Position numbers and translations under genes: made by a program. Source: Isoetes taiwanensis (taxonomy: Eukaryota; Streptophyta; Lycopodiopsida; Isoetales; Isoetaceae). From it: a stretch of 64,000 bases of DNA. Numbering within the stretch: position 1 is the stretch's first letter; every line of letters starts with the position of its first letter. Positions 43,433 through 53,329 of the stretch are shown here, piece by piece. The stretch is from contig JAJEKV010000473.1 of NCBI GenBank assembly GCA_021234155.1, positions 1 to 64,000 on the forward strand, given 5' to 3'. Below the pieces are notes generated by a model. It did no database searches and was not told the DNA's origin. It saw only the letters and a list, made by a program, of their open reading frames with translations.

Positions 43433-44258
43433 TGTGACGTCCCCTACTTCCTATACGATGCACACATCGTATCAGAAGGCGGAGTATTCCCCCTGACAGC
43501 CAAACTGGCAGGGGCCATCCACCTGACACCAATCCCATGGACTGAGCCAGCGAGGGAAGAGTAGATGTGTCATTGATCCCGTCTTCCATCGGGTCGACCT
43601 AGCTGCGGAAGCGTGAATAAACATGAGCACGTAACATCAATATATCAATAAGTTCACCTCGAAGAGTGAACTCCTCAGAACATCACATGTACAACAACAT
43701 CAAATAACATCAACATGGGGAGATCCTACTCAGGGCTCAGACTCAAGGTGGATCGACTGACGGCTTGGGTCTCCAGAAGTCCAGCAGACTGAATTCATGG
43801 CTGTTGGGTAGTCCACTCCATCCGCCCCTCCTGTGCACACTTTGCAGAGTAGGTAGAAAAGTATTGGGACCGGACCGTAGCCTGCCGGGTACATAGCCAA
43901 GAGTGCTACTGCTGGGTTGCATCTCCCCAGTCCGATGAGGCAGGAGGAGAGTCATCTCTCCTCCAGAGGCATGCATGCCCATCACAGGTGGCTAGAGGGC
44001 CACTGCTCTTATTCGACTTAACCTCATGGAAGGCGACGCGTCACCCCAAAGGTGTCGAGCTCATGCCTTGCCCACACTCAGTGGCAAACTATTAAGCCTA
44101 GCTCACTAAGATCCTTGGTAGGCTTTACACACCAGAGGGATCAATCAGTGATGGGACAAGTCCCCCTTTTTCATCGGTCTAGCCCGTCCACCCACAACCA
44201 GGCGGGCTCTTGTGCACAGGCCGCATTAAGTGGGCATTAATGAAGCTATTCTAGGAAC

Positions 44259-44982
44259 TGTTGGATTAATCAAGAAAGACAATTCCTTAGCAAGGATGTA
44301 AGTACAATACAATGATCTCTTTTATATTTGTAGCCTAGCAATATTAAATCAATATTTTGAAACTTCAAGTACAATGGCAACTAGTATCAAGGAAGCCAAG
44401 TTTTGGTCATTCATTCCTTGATATGCACAACAACATCATCACTTCAAATTCTAAGCAATGAGTACTTCCTAGGCTCAATAGCTATCATTTAAATATAGAC
44501 AATAATAGCTTTAACCATTGAGATATCACTGTTCACCCGGTATTGACTTAAACACTGTTCATTTGTTGACTGAGCTCTTCATTCATCAATTCCGGCACAC
44601 CTCGACTCTCGATCTTATCTGTACTTGGCACCTCAGTACACCATTCATCTTCTCATTACTTCTTTATATATCTTACACGACGGTTACGGCTAGATCCAAG
44701 TGACTCAGAATAGAAAACTCATCTATAGCATATATCCCACAGGCCAACAGAGGGAATATAGCTTTTCCATCGACCATTGAATTTTTTCATTTCCTTTGCT
44801 AGAGAAAGCAATTTAAACATGAACCTTCATATTTAACCTTATAGTTCTTGACATCTTACACTTGAATCCATTTCAATTTAAGAACATGCTTGCCATAACT
44901 TTGTGTATCTTGTAAGTCTGCATAATCTTGTCATGTGACAGTATTAATTGATGCATATAATATAACTTGACACTCACTAACA
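44259..44982 (-). mobile_element. 3' LTR of the copia element
   Basis: On the minus strand it starts TGTTAGTGAGTG and ends TTGATTAATCCAACA. A TATA-like TATATAA motif (minus strand) lies near 44664-44671 and is shared by the other LTR. The polypurine tract abuts its inner end. Confidence 0.95.
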
Positions 44983-44989
44983 TCCTCCT

Positions 44990-47900
44990 TCATGTTATAT
45001 TTATATGCATCATTTTCTCCTTCAAATAGTTAAATCTTTTCTCTGCCAGAGACTTGGTAAGTATGTCTGCTAATTGTTCTTCTGTATTTACATACTCCAT
45101 GGTTACCAAATTCTTCTTGACCACATCTCTAATAAAATGCATTTCCAGTTCTATATGTTTGCTCCTTTCGTGTAGAACTGGGTTTTTGGCTAGTGCTATG
45201 CAGCTTGTACTATCACACCAAATTTTTGTGGCCAATGGTTGCTCAAAACCTAGCTCCATAATTAGTCTTCTCTCCCAAATGATTTCCTTTGAGCATAAAG
45301 TGGCAGCAGCATATTCTGCCTCTGCACTAGACATGGCTATGGCAGTTTGCTTTTTGCATTTCCAGGATATAGGAGCTTCTCCTAACATAACTAAATATCC
45401 TGAAGTTGACTTTCTTGTATCTACATCTCCACCCCAATCAGCATCACAAAAGCCTTCCAATATTAGGTTCCCTGTTGTATATCTGATTCCTTCTTCAACA
45501 GTTCCTTTTAAGTATCTCAGGACTCTTTTTGCAGCAGTCCAATGCTCCCTGCCAGGATCAGTGTTATACCTACTCAAGATATTAACACTATGTGCAATGT
45601 CAGGTCTTGTGCAATTAGCCACATATGCTAAGCATCCAACCAAGGACCTATAGGGCACTGCTAGCATCTCCTTTCTTTCAACCTCATTCTGTGGACACAT
45701 ACTTTCAGATAACTTATGACCAGGTACAGCAGGAGTATTGCAGATTTTACAATCTTGCATGTTAAATTTTTTTAACATTCCAAGTATTTGTTTCTTTTGA
45801 GTAAGAGTTATCATACCTTCTGCTCGATTTCTGCTCATTTCAACTCCAAGAAAGTTCTTCAATTCCCCCAAGTCAGTCATCTCAAATCTTTGCTTTAGCA
45901 GCTCCTTGCACATATTTAAGCATTTTGTTCCCTTTGCTACCATTATATTATCATCAACATATAATGCTATTATACACCACTCTTCTCCATATTGGAATTT
46001 ATATAAATTGCCATCATTATCCAATTTTATAAATTCATGCTCTCTTAGATATCCATCCATACACTTATACCATTCTCGAGGAGATTGTTTTAGTCCATAT
46101 ACTGCTCTATTGAGTTTCCACACCTTGTCCATCCCTTGTTCAAATCCTGGGGCCTGCTTCATGAAAATCTCTTCTTCTAATATGGCATTTAGAAATGCAG
46201 TTTTCACATCCATATGATGCACTTCCAAATTCCCTGCATTTGCTATTGCTAAGAGCATTCTAATGCTATTCATTTTAACCAAAGGAGAAAAGGTTTCATC
46301 AAAGTCTTGGTCTTTTTTCTGTGAAAACCCTTGGGCAACCAATCTGGCCTTGTATCTGGGTGTCTTTCCATCTATATCTGTTTTTATCCTAAACAGCCAT
46401 TTATTACCAACAATATTTTTCCCATCAGGTCTGTCCACAAGTTCATATGTGTTGGTGTTATGAAATGACTTCATCTCCTCATTCATAGCATTTAGCCATT
46501 TATTTTTTTCTGCTGACTCAAGCACATCTTCATATGTTTTTGGAATGTCTGGATCTAGGTGTGCTAGAATCTCAAACACATTATTCACTTCTCCTTCTAC
46601 ATTCTGCAATCTCTTACTCTTACCTCGAGTTGTACGACCATGAATTGCAGGATCAATTCTTATATCTGCTTGTTGTAATTTCTCTACTTCAGTAATTCTT
46701 TTCTTCCTTTGAGGTAGGTCTGCAGCATTTGATGTCTCAGGTTCCCCATTTATGATCTCTTGGTTTGGTATTTGCACTTCATCAGAATCTCCTACCTCTT
46801 CATTTACCTTTTCTTCAGTCCCTGCATTATTGATTCTATGATCATCTGCAATATCATCATCATCAATCATCTTAATAGTAGGCACAGATTTTCCAGCATT
46901 ATCATCATCATTGATTATGCTTTCAGCAACCTCCCTTTGTTTATTCACCTTGACTTGCACTTTATACACTTGAGATTCATCAAAGATTACATCTCTACTT
47001 ATCACTATCTTTCTAGTTCTCGGATTATACAACCTAAATGCTTTAGATTGAGTATCATATCCAACTAAATAGGTAATCATGGCCCTATCATCCAATTTTT
47101 TTCTGAGTTCTTTAGGAATGTGTGTGTAAGCCAAGCATCCATATATTCTTAGTTTGCTGTAATCTATGGTTTTTCCTGACCATAGCATATCAGGGATTGC
47201 CCCTTTTATGCTTACTGAAGGCAAACTGTTTTGAATCATGGTAGCTGTTCGAACAGCCTCTTCCCACAAGAAATTTGGAAGTCCTGATGCTTTTAGCATG
47301 CTTCTTACTGCATTAAGAAGAGTTCTATTCTTCCTTTCTGCAATTCCATTCTGTTGAGGTGAATACCTACATGTAAGTTGTCTTCTTATTCCTTTACTTT
47401 TGCAGTATTGTTTGAACTCTCCTGATAAGAATTCTCCACCTCTGTCAGATCTCAAACACTTGATCTTTCTGCCAGTTTCAGTTTCTACTTCATTTACATA
47501 TTGTTTGAATATGTCCATTGCCTTACATTTTGTTTTCAAACAATACATGTGAGTATGTCTGCTAAAATCATCAATTAGAGTCATAAAGTATCTTTTCCCA
47601 GATAACCCTGTTATGTTCATAGGTCCACACAAATCAGTGTGAACTAAATCCAGCAACCCTTGTGTTCTTTTATTAGATCTTCTAAAAGGTAGCCGAGTAT
47701 GTTTGCCAAGTGCACATCCCATACATACAGATTTTTCGGGTTGGTTTAGATCTGCTTCTATAAACCCTTTCTTACACAATAATTCAATGATTTTAGAATT
47801 TGCATGCCCAAGTCTCTCATGCCATGTATCAACTGATGGCAAAGTTACAAGATTCAGCTTAGTAGGTTGACAATGAATATTATCAAGACCAAATAGATTT

Positions 47901-49282
47901 CCAATTCTTCTTCCAATAAATTTCACTTTATTTTCATAAAGCACATTACATTGTAGTCTTTCAAAAACAACCTTGTACCCAAGGTCTACTAGCTGAGCTA
48001 TGGAAATCAAGTTCCTTACAAGTCCAGGCACACATAATACTTTTTCTAGAACAATCTTCTTCCCTTGCAAATCAAATAATTCAAGCATTCCACTATCTGC
48101 TATCTGCTTCAACTCTCCATTCCCGAACTGAACATGTCCTCTTGCTTCTCCTTTGCAATTTTTCAGCAAGCATGAATTTGAGGCTACTGATTTTTCAGCT
48201 CCTGAATCTAAAATGAGAACATCCTTGTCATGAGTTTTTTTCCTTGAAAAATAATTGTTTGAAAAATTTACCTCTATATCTTCATCTAGCTCCTCCTCCT
48301 CAGATTCTTTAACCACATTCAGACTAGGATTATTTCTTCCTCCTTTGCTCTTGCTTTCAAAATATTTCCTGTCTTTTCCTTTATTTCTTTTTGGACTTGA
48401 GCACTTGTTTGCCATATGCCCCTTTCCCTCACAGTTATAGCACACTATTTCTTTATCAAGCTTAGGACAGTTTATCTTCAAATGACCATAACTGTTGCAT
48501 TTAAAACATGGACCTATCTTTCCTTTGTCAAATGATTTCTTACCTTTTTTACCAGCATACATAACTTCTGTCTCATCATCATCAGCATCTCTTCCTTGCT
48601 CAAACTCTGTACGAATCATCCTTATGGCATGTTCTTTGGACCTAGCAACATTTCTCAAAAGAGTAGCAAGTTGTGCATTATGAGATACAGCCCTAGAGAT
48701 GGCTAGTAATTGATAATTCTCATTAAGAACTACCCCTGCACCTTCAAGATCAGCAATGATGGATTCAAACTTCTCTAGAAATTCTGTAATGTTGTCTTTT
48801 TCATAAAGTTTTAACCTTCTTAATTGCTTCTCCAGAACATCTATTTGAGACGAGGATTTTATCTCATAGTTATCAATCATATATTTCCACATTTCTGCTG
48901 GAGATTTACCCCTTAGCTTCAATTTGATCACAGTACCAACCTTGTTGCTAATTATTGACTGAGCCTCCATGATCTTTGTTTTCTCATCTGCACTTGTTCT
49001 CAAGGTTGCACTCCTGCCAGCACTTGCACTAGTACCTCCTTCAGCACTTGGAGATTCTGTCTGTGCACCACCTGCAACAGAGCTAGCACTAGCACTAGAT
49101 CCTCCTGTGCCATTACCCCCTGAGCTATTTATGCCTGCTCCTGCACCAGTTGGATCACATAAATACCATAAATTCTCAAATTCCAATACCTCTTTTATAC
49201 TTTGTTTCCACAACTGAAAACCACTGTCTCCTTTGAATATCTCTATGGAATTTAGAAGATTTGCACCAAATCGTGTCGACAT
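44990..49282 (-). CDS. Copia gag-pol polyprotein, 1430 aa, intact
   Basis: Domain order is gag, protease, integrase, reverse transcriptase, RNase H, the Ty1-copia order. Zinc knuckles: CFKCNSYGHLKINC (259-272) and CYNCEGKGHMANKC (281-294); two are present where one is common. Protease DSGA 359-362. Integrase: H488, H493, C520, C523, then D550, D613 (RSDRGGEF) and E649 (QQNGIAERKNR). Reverse transcriptase: D1025 (HMDVKTAFL) and YVDD 1108-1111. RNase H: D1280/D1282 (CDADW), EAEY 1321-1324, D1357 and D1406. The start ATG is only about 20 nt from the primer-binding site, and the TGA stop overlaps the polypurine tract, so the element is very compact. An acidic Asp-rich linker (790-860) separates integrase from reverse transcriptase. 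Confidence 0.97.
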   Translation of the reverse strand: MSTRFGANLLNSIEIFKGDSGFQLWKQSIKEVLEFENLWYLCDPTGAGAGINSSGGNGTGGSSASASSVAGGAQTESPSAEGGTSASAGRSATLRTSADEKTKIMEAQSIISNKVGTVIKLKLRGKSPAEMWKYMIDNYEIKSSSQIDVLEKQLRRLKLYEKDNITEFLEKFESIIADLEGAGVVLNENYQLLAISRAVSHNAQLATLLRNVARSKEHAIRMIRTEFEQGRDADDDETEVMYAGKKGKKSFDKGKIGPCFKCNSYGHLKINCPKLDKEIVCYNCEGKGHMANKCSSPKRNKGKDRKYFESKSKGGRNNPSLNVVKESEEEELDEDIEVNFSNNYFSRKKTHDKDVLILDSGAEKSVASNSCLLKNCKGEARGHVQFGNGELKQIADSGMLELFDLQGKKIVLEKVLCVPGLVRNLISIAQLVDLGYKVVFERLQCNVLYENKVKFIGRRIGNLFGLDNIHCQPTKLNLVTLPSVDTWHERLGHANSKIIELLCKKGFIEADLNQPEKSVCMGCALGKHTRLPFRRSNKRTQGLLDLVHTDLCGPMNITGLSGKRYFMTLIDDFSRHTHMYCLKTKCKAMDIFKQYVNEVETETGRKIKCLRSDRGGEFLSGEFKQYCKSKGIRRQLTCRYSPQQNGIAERKNRTLLNAVRSMLKASGLPNFLWEEAVRTATMIQNSLPSVSIKGAIPDMLWSGKTIDYSKLRIYGCLAYTHIPKELRKKLDDRAMITYLVGYDTQSKAFRLYNPRTRKIVISRDVIFDESQVYKVQVKVNKQREVAESIINDDDNAGKSVPTIKMIDDDDIADDHRINNAGTEEKVNEEVGDSDEVQIPNQEIINGEPETSNAADLPQRKKRITEVEKLQQADIRIDPAIHGRTTRGKSKRLQNVEGEVNNVFEILAHLDPDIPKTYEDVLESAEKNKWLNAMNEEMKSFHNTNTYELVDRPDGKNIVGNKWLFRIKTDIDGKTPRYKARLVAQGFSQKKDQDFDETFSPLVKMNSIRMLLAIANAGNLEVHHMDVKTAFLNAILEEEIFMKQAPGFEQGMDKVWKLNRAVYGLKQSPREWYKCMDGYLREHEFIKLDNDGNLYKFQYGEEWCIIALYVDDNIMVAKGTKCLNMCKELLKQRFEMTDLGELKNFLGVEMSRNRAEGMITLTQKKQILGMLKKFNMQDCKICNTPAVPGHKLSESMCPQNEVERKEMLAVPYRSLVGCLAYVANCTRPDIAHSVNILSRYNTDPGREHWTAAKRVLRYLKGTVEEGIRYTTGNLILEGFCDADWGGDVDTRKSTSGYLVMLGEAPISWKCKKQTAIAMSSAEAEYAAATLCSKEIIWERRLIMELGFEQPLATKIWCDSTSCIALAKNPVLHERSKHIELEMHFIRDVVKKNLVTMEYVNTEEQLADILTKSLAEKRFNYLKEKMMHINIT

Positions 49283-49301
49283 CCTGCACTTGGAATTTTA
49301 A

Positions 49302-49314
49302 GGCTCTGATACCA
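49302..49314 (-). other. Primer-binding site of the copia element
   Basis: The minus strand reads TGGTATCAGAGCC, complementary to the 3' end of initiator tRNA-Met, one base inside the 5' LTR border. Confidence 0.95.
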
Positions 49315-49315
49315 C

Positions 49316-50038
49316 TGTTGGATTAATCAAGAAAGACAATTCCTTAGCAAGGATGTAAGTACAATACAATGATCTCTTTTATATTTGTAGCCTAGCAATA
49401 TTAAATCAATATTTTGAAACTTCAAGTACAATGGCAACTAGTATCAAGGAAGCCAAGTTTTGGTCATTCATTCCTTGATATGCACAAACATCATCACTTC
49501 AAATTCTAAGCAATGAGTACTTCCTAGGCTCAATAGCTATCATTTAAATATAGACAATAATAGCTTTAACCATTGAGATATCACTGTTCACCCGGTATTG
49601 ACTTAAACACTGTTCATTTGTTGACTGAGCTCTTCATTTATCTATTCCGGCACACCTCGACTCTCGATCTTATCTGTACTTGGCACCTCAGTACACCATT
49701 CATCTTCTCATTACTTCTTTATATATCTTACACGACGGTTACGGCTAGATCCAAGTGACTCAGAATAGAAAACTCATCTATAGCATATATCCCACAGGCC
49801 AACAGAGGGAATATAGCTTTTCCATCGACCATTGAATTTTTTCATTTCCTTTGCTAGAGAAAGCAATTTAAACATGAACCTTCATATTTAACCTTATAGT
49901 TCTTGACATCTTACACTTGAATCCATCTTCAATTTAAGAACATGCTTGCCATAACTTTGTGTATCTTGTAAGTCTGCATAATCTTGTCATGTGACAGTAT
50001 TAATTGATGCATATAATATAACTTGACACTCACTAACA
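49316..50038 (-). mobile_element. 5' LTR of the copia element
   Basis: Nearly identical to 44259-44982. By eye the differences are CACAACAACATC against CACAAACATC, two changes near 49639-49644, and one extra base near 49927. It carries the promoter that would drive the gag-pol frame. Confidence 0.95.
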
Positions 50039-50768
50039 GGAACATCTGCTACAAGGCCTTTAGGGTCTCTACCCCCTTCCCAATACACGGGAGAGCATAG
50101 AATGAACACTATAATCATCAAGAACTGAATTGTAGAATAACATAATTTACCTACCTAAACATCCAAAGTTAGGTTCGTTTATTAGAGCTTATGATCTCTG
50201 GATCTATAAGGCCTCTAAGGCTGAACTAACATGCTAAACCAGCTTATTGCCAAACCAAAAGGCGGCTTTGCACAACAGAATGACTATTTACCTGGCGCCT
50301 GACTTGCTCCAGGTCCTTGGAACGTCCATGCTTCTGATCCTGCTGAAGACTGTTGCTGCTCGAAGATCTGTTGTGCAAGGGCGGCTTTTCAGAGCCTGGC
50401 AATGCGAACTCGAGTCCTGGTTTGGCCGAAATGGCTTAGAGAAACCCTAAATGCGAAATGGCTCTAGGAAACCCTAATTGCAAAAGATGAAAAAGGGTTT
50501 AGGGTTTAAGGGGAAAGCCCTTATATAGACACCCTTAGGGTTAGGTTAATATTGGCCAAATGGGGTTTTGTCATTTGGCATGGGGTTTATAGTTGCATAT
50601 GTTTATTAAACATGCACAACTTACGAGGTTGCCCCCTAGGTGCAACCCTTGCCCCTTAGATGCAACCCTTTACGTCTCGCTAGTACTTGTCATGATGGCA
50701 AGTACATGTGACGTGGCCGTATAATATACGTATTGGGGGCGTATATTATATTGGAACGTCACATGAAC

Positions 50769-50835
50769 TGTTCCAATACTGGCACGAGATGCTATTAGGA
50801 AGTCTGCTAGAGATTGTAGATGTTATGTGAACTTT
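50769..50835 (+). pseudogene. Cys-rich gene fragment, last part
   Basis: Joins in frame to the text before 43432: after GIAYAYE the frame reads LFQYWHEMLLGSLLEIVDVM and stops at TGA near 50834. In-frame continuation across the solo LTR shows that the LTR landed inside this gene. Confidence 0.5.
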
Positions 50836-51090
50836 GTTCTTACATCAGGTGTAGTTAGATATTTCTGAATTTTCTCGTAGTTTGACATCAGAAAGTTTGC
50901 TAGAGATTGTCTACCAGAGATTGTAGATGTTATGTGAACTTTGTTCTTACATCAGGTTTACATAATTAGATATTCTTGAATTCTATTGTAGTCTGACATC
51001 AGAAGTCTGCCAGAGATTGTAGATGTTATGTGAACTTTGTTCTTACAAATGATTTACATAGTTGGATATTTCTAAATTTTCTTGTAGTAT
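50797..51090. repeat. Three diverged tandem units of about 100 bp
   Basis: AGAGATTGTAGATGTTATGT followed by GAACTTTGTTCTTACA recurs three times, near 50810, 50918 and 51012. It lies at and beyond the end of the Cys-rich gene fragment and duplicates its stop region. Confidence 0.8.
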
Positions 51091-51329
51091 AAAAGATTTG
51101 TTTAATTGTTGTACATCCTAATTATTTGAGAGTTGTTTGACTGTTGTATATCCTTAATATTTTTGGAAGGCAAACCATAGTGAGGACATATTTATTAGAG
51201 AAACCATATTTTTTGCTTGATTGTTGTACAAGGCAAGCCCATAGTGAGGATATATTTATTAGCAAATACGAAGATGCTGCAAAAGACAATAGTGTATCAT
51301 AACATATACATGTTCTTATGTTTGTCCTC

Positions 51330-51745
51330 CTGAATCCGATCGTTGATCCGAGATCCTACGACTCACGTGGCTTTGGGAGGTATCGTGCGGCCCAGATGGC
51401 TTGGGAGTTTGTTTGTCGATTATATATAAGCGATCCTACGGTCCAGGTTGATCTGATCCTGACCGTCGGTCCGAGATCCTTCGGCTCACGTTGCTTTGGG
51501 ACACATCCTACAGTGCACATAGCTTTGGGAATTATATGTAATAGATCCTGCAGTCTAGATTGTTCTTGATCCTGATCGTCGATCGAGGATCTTACGGCTC
51601 ACGTGGCTTGGCACATATCCTACGGTGCACATGACTTTGGGAATTATATGTAATAGATCCTATGGCTCATGTTGCTTTAATTATTGTCAGGTAATGAGAT
51701 CTCGACCCTTGATCGGGTCTAAGATCCTACGGCCCACGTTGAATG
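51330..51745. repeat. Four diverged tandem units of about 115-130 bp
   Basis: GAGATCCTACGRCTCACGT-like text recurs near 51348, 51472, 51590 and 51722. Each is followed by GTTGCTTTGGG- or GGCTTTGGG-like text and GTAATAGATCCT. GATC and CACGTGG words are frequent. Non-coding. Confidence 0.75.
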
Positions 51746-51784
51746 CTCATCCCTTACGAAAAAGCTTTTAAAATTTTTATGTTG

Positions 51785-51842
51785 TGTAGGGGATTTGAAC
51801 CCTGGCCATTAACCCCCATTTTAAACACTAGACCAGACATTA
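51785..51842 (-). ncRNA. tRNA-like Pol III promoter, probable SINE head
   Basis: On the minus strand an A-box-like TGGTCTAGTG (51835-51826) is followed 34 bases later by a B box GGTTCAAATCC (51801-51791). The spacing is a little short for a true tRNA and no acceptor stem could be folded by eye, so a tRNA-derived SINE or tRNA relic is more likely. The SINE body would run left into the repeats at 51330-51745. Confidence 0.45.
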
Positions 51843-51929
51843 ATTCCATAAATGTTTTATGTTTCAAATATACTTAAGGGTAATATTCTAATTTAAGATA
51901 AAATAGTATATAACATTTTAGCTAGTTCA

Positions 51930-52320
51930 AAAGAGTTCTAGAATGTTCTGGAAGGCTCTAGAAAGTTCTAGAATCTTCTAGAAAGTTCCAAAATATTCTA
52001 GAAAGTTCTAGCCAGAAAGTTCCAAATTGTTCTAATAAGTTCTAGAATGTTCTAGAATGTAGAGGAATCTATGGGAATGTAAGAGAATCTAGGGAAATAC
52101 TTCCAGAAAGTTCTAGGATATTTTGAAAGTCTCAGAATGTTCCAGAAAGTCTTAGAATGTTCAAAAAAGTTCTAGAATGTAAAGGAACCCAGGAGAATGT
52201 AACGGAATCTAAGAAAATCTCATAAAATGTAAGAGAATCTAGGAAAATATTTACAAGCCTAAGGTAATCTCTTAAAATCTGGGGGATCTAAGGAAATCTT
52301 GATAAAATCTAAGGGAATCT
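51930..52320. repeat. TTCTAGAA-rich array passing into a GGAATCT-type degenerate repeat
   Basis: About a dozen TTCTAGAA/TTCTGGAA words occur between 51936 and 52170, spaced about 10-20 bp. The later part becomes a loose 10-12 bp repeat around GGAATCTAAG. The second repeat resumes after the solo LTR, at 53082-53330. Confidence 0.75.
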
Positions 52321-53076
52321 GATATGGAGCAGGCTAGGGGGAACGATCCAAAGTAAAAAGGCCAAGGAAATTGCCAAGGGGCGACAATATTCCAATAGTT
52401 TATAAGACTTGACACTATTACTACAACCATTCAAAATATGGACTAAAGGGCTTCTACGAATGTAAATATAGTTTAATATTAAAGTTGGGGTCGTGGATCA
52501 AAAAGGGGATGCATCGAAATACTGGTGCACAGTTATTTTTGCGCCAAAAGGGCGGAGACCAGAATAGCTTAATCAGAGGACCTTTAATCAACAAAAAGGG
52601 ATCGATCTGGCTATAAAAAGGGATATCGGCCAGTCCTGAAGACTCAGAGATCTTCGGCAACCACTTCCGGCTCATGCAATTCTGGCTACTATTACCACAT
52701 CCGATCTGCTGTGATAGATCCTGGCCTTGAATCTCCTTGACCAGTTTAGCAACCGCCACTCTTGTACTGCCGGAGACTGATACGATCCTCCAGCCAACCT
52801 AAGCCTTAAGCTATTGTAAAATTGAATGATCTTGTGCTGAAGGGAAACAAGCCTGAATCCATTCTTTTGCTGCTAAACCCCTTTGGAATTTGCCTTGGTT
52901 TTTGGATCCAGTTGGGTGGAAACTGGATGTTCCATAACTTGGTTGTGGTAACCAAGTGCTCTTGTTCTTGAGAATAGAAATAGAATAGAATACTATAATA
53001 CTATTTTTTCTGTTTTCTTTGTTCCAATAGCTGTAGTCTAAGCATTCAGTATCACTGAAACTCCTTAATTGTATCA
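52320..53076. mobile_element. Second solo LTR, 757 bp
   Basis: It begins TGATATGGAGCAGG and ends TTAATTGTATCA, with inverted TGATA/TATCA ends. GAATC flanks it on both sides (52315-52319 and 53077-53081). It interrupts the GGAATCT-type repeat, which contains GAATC often, so the TSD alone is weak proof. The inserted text is unlike the repeat around it and has no gag or pol. Confidence 0.65.
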
Positions 53077-53081
53077 GAATC

Positions 53082-53329
53082 TAAGAAAATGTTGATAAAA
53101 TCTTAGAGTATCTAGGGGAATCTTTATAGAATCTCTTTGAATCTCATATAATGTAAGGGAACCTAGGGCAATCTCATAAAATTTAAAGGGATCTAAGGGT
53201 ATCTAAGGGGATCTAAAGGGATCTTCATAGAATCTTGGAGAATCTATGGAAATCTAATGGAATCTAGAGGGAATCTTATAAAATTTAGAGGAATCTCCAC
53301 GAAACCTCTAAGAGAACCTTGGTAAAATC
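53082..53329. repeat. GGAATCT-type degenerate repeat, right part
   Basis: Continues the loose AATCTAAGGG/GGAATCT repeat found at 52170-52320 on the other side of the solo LTR. Non-coding. Confidence 0.75.

Larger units (their letters stand above)
44259..50038 (-). mobile_element. Intact Ty1-copia retrotransposon, 5.8 kb
   Basis: LTRs at 44259-44982 (724 bp) and 49316-50038 (723 bp) differ, by eye, only by about two substitutions and two indels. The 5-bp TSD GGAAC lies at 44254-44258 and 50039-50043. The primer-binding site is 49302-49314 (TGGTATCAGAGCC on the minus strand) and the polypurine tract 44983-44991 (GAAGGAGGA). One uninterrupted 1430-codon gag-pol frame fills the space. All parts needed for movement seem present, so this is a very young and possibly active element. 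Confidence 0.96.
43433..50763 (-). mobile_element. Solo LTR (about 1.55 kb) interrupted by the copia element
   Basis: In plus orientation it begins TGTGACGTCCCC (43433) and ends GGAACGTCACA (50763), giving inverted ends. TGAAC flanks it on both sides (43428-43432 and 50764-50768). Without the copia element and its extra TSD it is about 1546 bp. A minus-strand TATA motif lies at 50521-50528. The Cys-rich gene text continues across the flanks, which confirms the borders. No internal region is present, so it arose by LTR-LTR recombination. Confidence 0.88.

Noticed and set aside
44518-44703. Small gene repeated at 49573-49758
   Set aside because: It lies within both copia LTRs on the strand opposite to transcription and covers the TATA region.
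51785-51842. A functional tRNA gene
   Set aside because: A and B boxes are present, but the spacing is short and no acceptor stem or clear anticodon loop could be drawn.
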